Shown here: positions 37,812 through 49,712 of the stretch, in pieces
How the letters are laid out: every line of letters starts with the position of its first letter
How positions within the stretch are numbered: the first letter of the stretch is position 1
Assembly: GCF_051020985.1 (NCBI RefSeq)
Contig: NW_027475130.1
Span: 12,108,001-12,172,000 of the forward strand
Direction: 5' to 3'
From: Nomia melanderi
Taxonomy: Eukaryota; Arthropoda; Insecta; Hymenoptera; Halictidae
DNA: 64,000 nt
The notes under the pieces: model-generated
What the model saw: the letters and a program-made list of their open reading frames with translations, nothing else
Database searches by the model: none
Told to the model about the DNA's origin: nothing
Position numbers and translations under genes: made by a program

Positions 37812-40261
37812 GCACCCGAGATATCACCAGATATATATTGGATTTTACCCTGACCCTGAGTGTCCGGCCCCATGAGACTGTGCTTTTCTCGGCCCCTGGT
37901 GGTCCGAGGTCGTTCCCGCTGCACAGATTCATGCGCCAGGGCCTCCTACAGACAATGCACGTTGATTTATTGCGCTATCTGTTATAGCACCCGTGACATC
38001 ACCAGATATATATTGGATTTTACCCTGACCCTGAGTGTCCGGCCCCATGAGACGATCGTTGTCTCGGCCCCTGGAGGTCCGAGGACGTTCCCGCTGCACA
38101 GACTCATGCGCCAGGGCCTCCTACAGGTAATGCACTTTGATTTATTGCGCTATCTGTAATAGCAGCCGAGATATCACCAGATCTATATTGGATTTTCCCC
38201 TGACCCTGAGTGTCCGGCCCCATGAGACTGTGGTTTTCTCGGCCCCTGGTGGTCCGAGGACGTTCCCGTTGCACAGATTCATGCGCAAGGGCCTCCTGCA
38301 GATAATTCACTTTGGTTTATTGCGCTATCTGTAATAGCACCCGAGATATCACCAGATATATATTGGATTTTCCCCTGACCCTGAGTGTCCGGCCCCATGA
38401 GACTGTGGTTTTCTCGGCCCCTGGTGGACCGAGGTCGTTCCCGCTGCACAGATTCATGCGCCAGGGCCTCCTACAGACAATGCACTTTGATTTATTGCGC
38501 TATCTGCAATAGCACCCGAGATATCACCAGATATATATTGGATTTTTCCCTGACCCTGAGTGTCCGGCCCCATGAGACGGTGGATGTCTCGGCCCCTGAT
38601 GGTCCGAGATCGTTCCCGCTGCACAGATTCATGCGCCAGGGCCTCCTGCAGACAATTCACTTTGGTTTATTGCGCTATCTCTAATAGCACCCGAGATATC
38701 ACCAGATATATATTGGATTTTTCCCCGACCCTGAGTGTCCGGCCCCATGAGACTGTGGTTTTTTCGGCCCCTGGTGGTCCGAGGTCGTACCCGCTGCACA
38801 GATTCATGCGGCAGGGCCTCCTACAGACAATGCACTTTGATTTATTGCGCTATCTGTAATAGCACCCGAGATATCAGCAGATATATATTGGATTTTTCAC
38901 TGACCCTGAGTGTCCGGCCCCATGAGACGGTCGTTTTCTCGGCCCCTGGTGGTCCGAGGTCGTTCCCGCTGCACAGATTCATGCGCCAGGGCCTCCTGCA
39001 GATAATTCCCTTTGGCTTATTGCGCTATCTATAATAGCACCCGAGATATCACCAGATATATATTGGATTTTACCCTGACCCTGAGAGTCCGGCCCCATGA
39101 GACTGTGCTTTTCTCGGCCCCTGGTGGTCCGAGGTCGTTCCCGCTGCTCAGATTCATGCGGCAGGGCCTCCTACAGACAATGCACTTTGATTTATTGCGC
39201 TATCTGTAATAGCACCCGAGATATCAGCAGATATATATTGGATTTTTCACTGACCCTGAGTGTCCGGCCCCATGAGACGGTCGTTTTCTCGGCCCCTGGT
39301 GGTCCGAGGTCGTTCCCGCTGCACAGATTCATGCGCCAGGGCCTCCTGCAGATAATTCACTTTGGTTTATTGCGCTATCTATAATAGCACCCGAGATATC
39401 ACCAGATATATATTGGATTTTACCCTGACCCTGAGAGTCCGGCCCCATGAGACTGTGCTTTTCTCGGCCCCTGGTGGTCCGAGGTCGTTCCCGCTGCTCA
39501 GATTCATGCGCCAGGGCCTCCTACAGACAATGCACTTTGATTTATTGCGCTATCTGTAATAGCACCCGAGATATCACCAGATCTATATTGGATTTTCCCC
39601 TGACCCTGAGTGTCCGGCCCCATGAGACTGTGGTTTTCTCGGCCCCTGGTGGTCCGGGGTCGTTCCCGTTGCACACATTCATGCGCCAGGGCCTCCTACA
39701 GACAATGCACTTTGATTTATTGCTCTATCTGTAATAGCACCCGAGATATCACCAGATATATATTGGATCTTCCCCTGACCCTGAGTGTCCGGCCCCATGA
39801 GACTGTGGTTTTCTCGGCCCCTGGTGGTCCGAGGTCGTTCCCGCTGCACAGATTCATGCGGCAGGGCCTCCTACAGACAATGCACTTTGATTTATTGCGC
39901 TATCTGTAATAGCACCCGAGATATCAGCAGATATATATTGGATTTTTCACTGACCCTGAGTGTCCGGCCCCATGAGACGGTCGTTTTCTCGGCCCCTGGT
40001 GGTCCGAGGTCGTTCCCGCTGCACAGATTCATGCGCCAGGGCCTCCTGCAGATAATTCACTTTGGTTTATTGCGCTATCTATAATAGCACCCGAGATATC
40101 ACCAGATATATATTGGATTTTACCCTGACCCTGAGAGTCCGGCCCCATGAGACTGTGCTTTTCTCGGCCCCTGGTGGTCCGGGGTCGTTCCCGTTGCACA
40201 CATTCATGCGCCAGGGCCTCCTACAGACAATGCACTTTGATTTATTGCTCTATCTGTAATA
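37812..40261 (+). repeat. 14-mer higher-order repeat, copy 1 (2,450 bp)
   Basis: Same first nine units as the 10-mer, then four additional units (39,387-40,086), then the same final GGTCCGGGGTCG/TTGCTCTATC type unit. The additional units include an AGATCT variant that already carries GGTCCGGGGTCG, and a GGATCTTCCCC unit. The difference of exactly four monomers suggests gain or loss by unequal exchange. Confidence 0.9.
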
Positions 40262-42361
40262 GCACCCGAGATATCACCAGATATATATTGGATTTTACCC
40301 TGACCCTGAGTGTCCGGCCCCATGAGACTGTGCTTTTCTCGGCCCCTGGTGGTCCGAGGTCGTTCCCGCTGCACAGATTCATGCGCCAGGGCCTCCTACA
40401 GACAATGCACGTTGATTTATTGCGCTATCTGTTATAGCACCCGTGACATCACCAGATATATATTGGATTTTACCCTGACCCTGAGTGTCCGGCCCCATGA
40501 GACGATCGTTGTCTCGGCCCCTGGAGGTCCGAGGACGTTCCCGCTGCACAGACTCATGCGCCAGGGCCTCCTACAGGTAATGCACTTTGATTTATTGCGC
40601 TATCTGTAATAGCAGCCGAGATATCACCAGATCTATATTGGATTTTCCCCTGACCCTGAGTGTCCGGCCCCATGAGACTGTGGTTTTCTCGGCCCCTGGT
40701 GGTCCGAGGACGTTCCCGTTGCACAGATTCATGCGCAAGGGCCTCCTGCAGATAATTCACTTTGGTTTATTGCGCTATCTGTAATAGCACCCGAGATATC
40801 ACCAGATATATATTGGATTTTCCCCTGACCCTGAGTGTCCGGCCCCATGAGACTGTGGTTTTCTCGGCCCCTGGTGGACCGAGGTCGTTCCCGCTGCACA
40901 GATTCATGCGCCAGGGCCTCCTACAGACAATGCACTTTGATTTATTGCGCTATCTGCAATAGCACCCGAGATATCACCAGATATATATTGGATTTTTCCC
41001 TGACCCTGAGTGTCCGGCCCCATGAGACGGTGGATGTCTCGGCCCCTGATGGTCCGAGATCGTTCCCGCTGCACAGATTCATGCGCCAGGGCCTCCTGCA
41101 GACAATTCACTTTGGTTTATTGCGCTATCTCTAATAGCACCCGAGATATCACCAGATATATATTGGATTTTTCCCCGACCCTGAGTGTCCGGCCCCATGA
41201 GACTGTGGTTTTTTCGGCCCCTGGTGGTCCGAGGTCGTACCCGCTGCACAGATTCATGCGGCAGGGCCTCCTACAGACAATGCACTTTGATTTATTGCGC
41301 TATCTGTAATAGCACCCGAGATATCAGCAGATATATATTGGATTTTTCACTGACCCTGAGTGTCCGGCCCCATGAGACGGTCGTTTTCTCGGCCCCTGGT
41401 GGTCCGAGGTCGTTCCCGCTGCACAGATTCATGCGCCAGGGCCTCCTGCAGATAATTCCCTTTGGCTTATTGCGCTATCTATAATAGCACCCGAGATATC
41501 ACCAGATATATATTGGATTTTACCCTGACCCTGAGAGTCCGGCCCCATGAGACTGTGCTTTTCTCGGCCCCTGGTGGTCCGAGGTCGTTCCCGCTGCTCA
41601 GATTCATGCGGCAGGGCCTCCTACAGACAATGCACTTTGATTTATTGCGCTATCTGTAATAGCACCCGAGATATCAGCAGATATATATTGGATTTTTCAC
41701 TGACCCTGAGTGTCCGGCCCCATGAGACGGTCGTTTTCTCGGCCCCTGGTGGTCCGAGGTCGTTCCCGCTGCACAGATTCATGCGCCAGGGCCTCCTGCA
41801 GATAATTCACTTTGGTTTATTGCGCTATCTATAATAGCACCCGAGATATCACCAGATATATATTGGATTTTACCCTGACCCTGAGAGTCCGGCCCCATGA
41901 GACTGTGCTTTTCTCGGCCCCTGGTGGTCCGAGGTCGTTCCCGCTGCTCAGATTCATGCGCCAGGGCCTCCTACAGACAATGCACTTTGATTTATTGCGC
42001 TATCTGTAATAGCACCCGAGATATCACCAGATCTATATTGGATTTTCCCCTGACCCTGAGTGTCCGGCCCCATGAGACTGTGGTTTTCTCGGCCCCTGGT
42101 GGTCCGGGGTCGTTCCCGTTGCACACATTCATGCGCCAGGGCCTCCTACAGACAATGCACTTTGATTTATTGCTCTATCTGTAATAGCACCCGAGATATC
42201 ACCAGATATATATTGGATCTTCCCCTGACCCTGAGTGTCCGGCCCCATGAGACTGTGGTTTTCTCGGCCCCTGGTGGTCCGAGGTCGTTCCCGCTGCACA
42301 GATTCATGCGCCAGGGCCTCCTACAGACAATGCACTTTGATTTATTGCGCTATCTGTAATA
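40262..42361 (+). repeat. 14-mer higher-order repeat, copy 2, truncated
   Basis: Matches the 14-mer at an offset of 2,450 bp for about twelve units. The unit at 42,187 begins as the GGATCTTCCCC unit but carries GCGCCAGGG where the first copy has GCGGCAGGG. The unit at 42,362 is unrelated to its expected partner. The copy is cut off there, close to the change from domain 1 to domain 2. Confidence 0.88.
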
Positions 42362-44811
42362 GCACCCGAGATATCACCAGATATATATTGGATTTTTCCT
42401 TGACCCTGAGTGTCCGGCCCCATGAGACGGTGGATGTCTCGGCCCCTGATGGTCCGAGATCGTTCCCGCCGCACAGATTCATGCGCCAGGGCCTCCTGCA
42501 GATAATTCCCTTTGGCTTATTGCGCTATCTCTAATAGCGCCCGAGATATCACCAGATATATATTGGATTTTTCCCTGACCCTGAGTGTCCGGCCCCATGA
42601 GACTGTGGTTTTCTCGGCCCCTGGTGATCCGAGGTCGTTCCCGTTGCACAGATTCATGCGCCAGGGCCCCCTGCATATAATTCACTTTGGTTTATTGCGC
42701 TGTCTCTAATAGCACCCGAGATATCACCAGATATATATTGGATTTTTCACTGACCCTGAGGGTCCGGCCCCATGAGGCGGTCGTTTTCTCGGCCCCTGGT
42801 GGTCCGAGGTCGTTCCCGCTGCACAGATTCATGCGCCAGGGCCTCCTACAGACAATGCACTTTGATTTATTGCGCTATCTGTAATAGCACCCGAGATATC
42901 ACCAGATATATATTGGATTTTACACTGACCCTGAGTGTCCGGCCCCATGAGACTGTGGTTTTCTCGGCCCCTGGTGGTCCGAGGACGTTCCCGTTACACA
43001 GATTCATGCGCAAGGGCCTCCTGCAGATAATTCACTTTGATTTATTGCGCTATCTGTAATAGCACCCGAGATATCACCAGATATATATTGGATTTTTCCC
43101 TGACCCTGAGTGTCCGGCCCCATGAGACGGTGGATGTCTCGGCCCCTGATGGTCCGAGATCGTTCCCGCTGCACAGATTCATGCGCCAGGGCCTCCTGCA
43201 GACAATTCACTTTGCTTTATTGCGCTATCTCTAATAGCACCCGAGATATCACCAGATATATATTGGATTTTTCCCCGACCCTGAGTATACGGCCCCATGA
43301 GACGGTGGTTCTCTCGGCCGCTGGTGGTCCGAGGTCGTTCCCGCTGGCCAGATTCATGCGCCAGGGCCTCCTACAGACAATGCACTTTGATTTATTGCTC
43401 TATCTGTAATAGCACCCGAGATATCACCAGATATATATTGGATTTTCCCCTGACCCTGAGTGTCCGGCCCCATGAGACTGTGGTTTTCTCGGCCCCTGGT
43501 GGTGCGAGGTCGTTCCCGCTGCACAGATTCATGCGCCAGGGCCTCCTACAGACAATGCACTTTGATTTATTGCGCTATCTGTAATAGCACCCGAGATATC
43601 ACCAGATATATATTGGATTTTTCCCTGACCCTGAGTGTCCGGCCCCATGAGACGGTGGATGTCTCGGCCCCTCATGGTCCGAGATCGTTCCCGCTGCACA
43701 GATTCATGCGCCAGGGCCTCCTGCAGACAATTCACTTTGGTTTATTGCGCTATCTCTAATAGCACCCGAGATATCACCAGATATATATTGGATTTTTCCG
43801 CGACCCTGAGTGTACGGCCCCATGAGACGGTGGTTCTCTCGGCCGTTGGTGGTCCGAGGTCGTTCCCGCTGGCCAGATTCATGCGCCAGGGCCTCCTACA
43901 GACAATGCACTTTGATGTATTGCGCTATCTGTAATAGCACCCGAGATATCACCAGATATATATTGGATTTTTCACTGACCCTGAGTGTCCGGCCCCATGA
44001 GACGGTCGTTTTCTCGGCCCCTGGTGGTCCGAGGTCGTTCCCGCTGCACAGATTCATGCGCCAGGGCCTCCTGCAGATAATTCACTTTGGTTTATTGCGC
44101 TATCTATAATAGCACCCGAGATATCACCAGATATATATTGGATTTTACCCTGACCCTGAGAGTCCGGCCCCATGAGACTGTGCTTTTCTCGGCCCCTGGT
44201 GGTCCGAGGTCGTTCCCGCTGCACAGATTCATGCGCCAGGGCCTCCTACAGACAATGCACTTTGATTTATTGCTCTATCTGTAATAGCACCCGAGATATC
44301 ACCAGATATATATTGCATTTTCCCCTGACCCTGAGTGTCCGGCCCCATGAGACTGTGGTTTTCTCGGCCCCTGGTGGTCCGAGGTCGTTCCCGCTGCATA
44401 GATTCATGCGCCAGGGCCTCCTACAGACAATGCACTTTGATTTATTGCGCTATCTGTAATAGCACCCGAGATATCACCAGATATATATTGGATTTTTCCT
44501 TGACCCTGAGTGTCCGGCCCCATGAGACGGTGGATGTCTCGGCCCCTGATGGTCCGAGATCGTTCCCGCCGCACAGATTCATGCGCCAGGGCCTCCTGCA
44601 GATAATTCCCTTTGGCTTATTGCGCTATCTCTAATAGCGCCCGAGATATCACCAGATATATATTGGATTTTTCCCTGACCCTGAGTGTCCGGCCCCATGA
44701 GACTGTGGTTTTCTCGGCCCCTGGTGGTCCGAGGTCGTTCCCGCTGCACAAATTCATGCGCCAGGCCCTCCTACAGACAATGCACTTTGATTTATTGCGC
44801 TATCTGTAATA
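42362..44811 (+). repeat. Mosaic junction between the two satellite domains
   Basis: Fourteen monomers combining variants of both sides. TTTTTCCTTGACC with CCCGCCGCAC occurs at 42,362 and again at 44,462 (offset 2,100 bp). The GGTGGATGTCTC units of the 36-42 kb block recur at 43,062 and 43,587. New forms appear: CGCTGGCCAG with TCGGCCGCTGG or TCGGCCGTTGG (43,237 and 43,762), TTGCATTTTCC (44,287) and AGCGCCCGAG (42,537 and 44,637). No CTACAGGTAATG monomer occurs here or further right. Confidence 0.83.
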
Positions 44812-44986
44812 GCACACGAGATATCACCAGATATATATTGGATTTTACCCTGACCATGAGGGTCCGGCCCCATGAGACTGTGGTTTTTTCGGCCCCTGGT
44901 GGTCCGACGTCGTTCCCGCTGCACAGATTCATGCGCCAGGGCCTCCTACAGACAATGCACTTTGATTTATTGCGCTATCTGTAATA

Positions 44987-45162
44987 GCACCCGAGATATC
45001 ACCAGATATATATTGGATTTTACCCTGACCCTGAGTGTCCGGCCCCATGAGACGGTGGTTGTCTCGGCCCCAGGAGGTTCGAGGACGTTTCCGCTTGCAC
45101 AGATTCATGCGCCAGGGCATCCTGCAGATAATTCACTTTGGTTTATTGCGCTATCTCTAATA
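44987..45162 (+). repeat. 176-bp monomer, CGCTTGCAC lineage, copy 1
   Basis: One extra T gives CGCTTGCACAG instead of CGCTGCACAG. The unit also has CCCCAGGAGGTTCGAGG and GTTTCCGC, shared with 49,888, and GGGCATCCTGCAG. First member of a five-copy lineage confined to the right third of the window. Confidence 0.92.
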
Positions 45163-47787
45163 GCACCCGAGATATCACCAGATATATACTGGATTTTCCC
45201 CTGACCCTGAGTGTCCGGCCCCATGAGACTGTGGTTTTCTCGGCCCCTGGTGGTCCGAGGTCGTTCCCGCTGCACAGATTCATGCGTCAGTGCCTCCTAC
45301 AGACAATGCACTTTGATTTATTGCGCTATCTGTAATAGCCCCCGAGATATCACCAGATATATATTGGATTTTCCCCTGACCCTGAGTGTCCGGCCCCATG
45401 AGACTGTGGTTTTCTCGGCCCCTGGTGGTCCGAGGTCGTTCCCGCTGCACAGATTCATGCGCCAGGGCCTCCTACAGACAATGCACTTTGATTTATGGCG
45501 CTATCTGTAATAGCACCCGAGATATCACCAGATATATATTGGATTTTTCACTGACCCTGAGCGTCCGGCCCCATGAGACGGTCGTTTTCTCGGGCCCTGG
45601 TGGTCCGAGGTCGTTCCCGCTGCACAGGTTCATGCGCCAGGGCCTCCTACAGACAATGCACTTTGATTTATTGCGCTATCTGTAATAGCGCCCGAGATAT
45701 CAGCAGATATATATTGGATTTTTCAATGACCCTGAGTGTCCGGCCCCATGAGACGGTCGTTTTCTCGGCCCCTGGTGGTCCGAGGTCGTTCCCGCTGCAC
45801 AGATTCATGCGCCAGGGCCCCCTGCAGATAATTCACTTTGGTTTATTGCGCTATCTATAATAGCACCCGAGATATCACCAGATATATATTGGATTTTACC
45901 CTGACCCTGAGTGTCCGGCCTCATGAGACTGTGCTTTTCTCGGCCCCTGGTGGTCCGAGGTCGTTCCCGCTGCACAGATTCATGCGCCAGGGCCTCCTAC
46001 AGACAATGCACTTTGATTTATAGCGCTATCTGTAATAGCACCCGAGATATCACCAGATATATATTGGATTTTCCCCTGACCCTGAGTGTCCGGCCCCATG
46101 AGACTGTGGTTTTCTCGGCCCCTGGTGGTCCGAGGTGGTTCCCGTTGCATAGATTCATGCGCCAGGGCCTCCTGCAGATAACTCACTTTGGTTTATTGCG
46201 CTATCTCTAATAGCACCCGAGATATCACCAGATATATATTGGATTTTTCCCTGACCCTGAGTGTCCGGCCCCATGAGACTGTGGTTTTCTCGGCCCCTGG
46301 TGGTCCGAGGTCGTTCCCGCTGCACAGATTCATGCGTCTGGGCCTCCTGCAGACAATGCACTTTGATTTATCGAGCTATCTCTAATGGCACCCGATATAT
46401 CACCAGATATATAATGGATTTTTCCCTGACCCTGAGTGTCCGGCCCCATGAGACTTTGGTTTTCTCGGCCCCTGGTGGTCCGAGGTCGTTCCCGCTGCAC
46501 AGATTCATGCGCCAGGGCCTTCTACAGACAATGCACTTTGATTTATTGCGCTATCTGTAATAGCACCCGAGATATCACCAGATATATATTGGATTTTCCC
46601 CTGACCCTGAGTGTCCGGCCCCATGAGACTGTGGTTTTCTCGGCCCCTGGTGGTCCGAGGTCGTTCCCGCTGCACAGATTCATGCGCCAGGGCCTCCTAC
46701 AGACAATGTACTTTGATTTATTGCGCTATCTGTAATAGCACCCGTGATATCACCAGATATATATTGGATATTCCCCTGACCCTGAGTGTCCGGCCCCATG
46801 AGACGGTGGTTGTCTCGGCCCCTGGTGGTCCGAGGTCGTTCCCGCTGCACAGATTCATGCGCCAGGGCCTCCTACAGACAATGCACTTTGATTTATGGCG
46901 CTATCTGTAATAGCACCCGAGATATCACCAGATATATATTGGATTTTTCACTGACCCTGAGTGTGCGGCCCCATGAGACGGTGTTTTTCTCGGACCCTGG
47001 TGGTCCGAGGTCGATCCCGCTGCACAGATTCATGCGCCAGGGCCTCCTGCAGATAATACACTTTGATTTATTGCGCTATCTGTAATAGCACCCGAGATAT
47101 CACCAGATATATATTGGATTTTCCCCTGACCCTGAGTGTCCGGCCCCATGAGACGGTGGTTGTCTCGGCCCCTGGTGGTCCTAGGTCGTTCCCGCTGCAC
47201 AGATTCATGCGCCAGGGCCTCCTACAGACAATGCACTTTGATTTATTGCGCTATCTGTAATAGCACCCGAGATATCACCAGATCTATATTGGATTTTCCC
47301 CTGACCCTGAGTATCCGGCCCCATGAGACTGTGGTTTTTTCGGCCCCTGGTGGTCCGAGGTCGTTCCCGCTGCACAGATTCATGCGCCAGGGCCTCCTGC
47401 AGATAATTCACTTTGGTATATTGCGCTATCTCTAATAGCACCCGAGATATAACCAGATATATACTGGATTTTCCCCTGACCCTGAGTGTCCGGCCCCATG
47501 AGACTGTGGTTTTCTCGGCCCCTGGTGGTCCGAGGTCGTTGCCGCTTCACAGATTCATGCGCCAGGGCCTCCTACAGACAATGCACCTTGATTTATTGCG
47601 CTATCTGTAATAGCACCCGAGATATCACCAGATATATATTGGATTTTACCCTGACCCTGAGTGTCCGGCCCCATGAGACGGTGGTTGTCTCGGCCCCTGG
47701 TGGTCCGAGGTCGTTCCCGCTTCACAGATTCATGCGCCTGGGCATCCTGCAGATAATTCACTTTGGTTTATTGCGCTATCTCTAATA

Positions 47788-47962
47788 GCACCCGAGATAT
47801 CACCAGATATATATTGGATTTTCCCCTGACCCTGAGTGTCCGGCCCCATGAGACTGTGGTTTTCTCGGCCCCTGGTGGTCCGAGGTCGTTCCCGCTGCAC
47901 AGATTCATGCGCCAGGGCCTCCTACAGACAATGCACTTTGATTTATTGCGCTATCTGTAATA
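47788..47962 (+). repeat. Reference monomer matching the consensus
   Basis: This unit equals the consensus I derived by eye and serves as the coordinate system used in the other entries (position 1 = G of GCACCC). Positions 8-35 are AT-rich, with AGATAT at 8-13 and again at 18-23, followed by TATATATTGGATTTT. Positions 36-145 are GC-rich and include GTCCGGCCCC (51-60), CTCGG (77-81), CCGAG (93-97), TTCCCGC (102-108) and GCGCCAGGGCC (122-132). Positions 151-175 are again AT-rich (TTGATTTATT, then TGTAATA at the end). GC is 92/175. There are eight CpGs, starting at 6, 54, 79, 94, 100, 106, 123 and 162. An EcoRV-type palindrome GATATC sits at 9-14. Confidence 0.93.
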
Positions 47963-49712
47963 GCACCCAAGATATCACCAGATATATATTGGATTTTACC
48001 CGGACCCTGTGTGTCCGGCCCCATGAGACGGTGGTTGTCTCGGCCCCTGGAGGTCCGAGGACGTTCCCGCTGCACAGATTCATGCGCCAGGGCCTCCTGC
48101 AGATAATTCGCTTTGATTTATTGCGCTATCTGTAATAGCACCCGAGATATCACCAGATATATATTGGATTTTTCACTGACCCTGAGCGTCCGGCCCCATG
48201 AGACGGTCGTTTTCTCGGGCCCTGGTGGTCCGAGGTCGTTCCCGCTGCACAGGTTCATGCGCCAGGGCCTCCTACAGACAATGCACTTTGATTTATTGCG
48301 CTATCTGTAATAGCACCCGAGATATCAGCAGATATATATTGGATTTTTCACTGACCCTGAGTGTCCGGCCCCATGAGACGGTCGTTTTCTCGGCCCCTGG
48401 TGGTCCGAGGTCGTTCCCGCTGCACAGATTCATGCGCCAGGGCCCCCTGCAGATAATTCACTTTGGTTTATTGCGCTATCTCTAATAGCACCCGAGATAT
48501 CACCAGATATATATTGGATTTTACCCTGACCCTGAGTGTCCGGCCCCATGAGACTGTGCTTTTCTCGGCCCCTGGTGGTCCGAGGTCGTTCCCGCTGCAC
48601 AGATTCATGCGCCAGGGCCTCCTACAGACAATGCACTTTGATTTATAGAGCTATCTGTAATAGCACCCGAGATATCACCAGATATATATTGGATTTTCCC
48701 CTGACCCTGAGTGTCCGGCCCCATGAGACTGTGGTTTTCTCGGCCCCTGGTGGTCCGAGGTGGTTCCCGTTGCATAGATTCATGCGCCAGGGCCTCCTGC
48801 AGATAACTCACTTTGGTTTATTGCGCTATCTCTAATAGCACCCGAGATATCACCAGATATATATTGGATTTTTCCCTGACCCTGAGTGTCCGGCCCCATG
48901 AGACTGTGGTTTTCTCGGCCCCTGGTGGTCCGAGGTCGTTCCCGCTGCACAGATTCATGCGTCAGGGCCTCCTGCAGACAATGCACTTTGATTTATCGAG
49001 CTATCTCTAATGGCACCCGATATATCACCAGATATATAATGGATTTTTCCCTGACCCTGAGTGTCCGGCCCCATGAGACTTTGGTTTTCTTGGCCCCTGG
49101 TGGTCCGAGGTCGTTCCCGCTGCACAGATTCATGCGCCAGGGCCTCCTACAGACAATGCACTTTGATTTATTGCGCTATCTGTAATAGCACCCGAGATAT
49201 CACCAGATATATATTGGATTTTCCCCTGACCCTGAGTGTCCGGCCCCATGAGACTGTGGTTTTCTCGGACCCTGGTGGTCCTAGGTCGTTCCCGCTGCAC
49301 AGATTCATGCGCCAGGGCCTCCTACAGACAATGCACTTTGATTTATTGCGCTATCTCTAATAGCACCCGAGATATCACCAGATATATATTGGATTTTTCC
49401 GCGACCCTGAGTGTACGGCCCCATGAGACGGTGGTTCTCTCGGCCGTTGGTGGTCCGAGGTCGTTCCCGCTGGCCAGATTCATGCGCCAGGGCCTCCTAC
49501 AGACAATGCACTTTGATGTATTGCGCTATCTGTAATAGCACCCGAGATATCACCAGATATATATTGGATTTTTCACTGACCCTGAGTGTCCGGCCCCATG
49601 AGACTGTGGTTTTCTCGGCCCCTGGTGGTCCGAGGTCGTTCCCGCTGCACAAATTCATGCGCCAGGCCCTCCTACAGACAATGCACTTTGATTTATTGCG
49701 CTATCTGTAATA

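Larger units (their letters stand above)
44812..49712 (+). repeat. 28-monomer higher-order repeat, copy 1 (4,901 bp)
   Basis: The block begins with GCACACGAG/GACCATGAGGG, then a 176-bp unit, and recurs from 49,713. The offset is 4,901 bp for the first four units and 5,076 bp for 45,513-49,362 (22 units, matching 50,589-54,438), because the second copy has one additional monomer. Few differences were seen in the 3,850-bp core, such as GCGTCTGGGCC versus GCGTCAGGGCC and TTCTTGGCCCC versus TTCTCGGCCCC. Inside it, 45,513 and following repeat at 48,138 (offset 2,625 bp), so it is itself built from a 15-mer. Confidence 0.9.

Noticed and set aside
45076..45086. GGTTCGAGGAC resembling a tRNA B box (also 49,977-49,987), suggesting a tRNA-derived element
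   Set aside because: It arises from a single variant of GGTCCGAGGTC in two related units. There is no A box at the right distance and no cloverleaf.
47804..47817. TATATAT as a TATA box or promoter
   Set aside because: The element occurs in every monomer in the AT-rich stretch, with no initiator, downstream gene or other promoter element.
47841..47873. Internal duplication of the monomer based on two GGCCCC motifs 25 bp apart (positions 55-60 and 80-85)
   Set aside because: Similarity around the two motifs is too short to show descent from a smaller unit.
47788..47962. CENP-B box in the monomer
   Set aside because: I looked for TTCG....A..CGGG on both strands. TTCCCGC looks similar in part, but the other essential bases are missing.
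47788..47962. Primate alpha satellite
   Set aside because: The unit is 175 bp rather than 171 bp, is GC-rich, and shares no recognisable stretch with the alpha consensus.
47788..47962. 5S rRNA-derived repeat, because GCACCCGAGAT resembles GCGCCCGATCT of vertebrate 5S
   Set aside because: The resemblance ends after about ten bases, and no other 5S control region is present.
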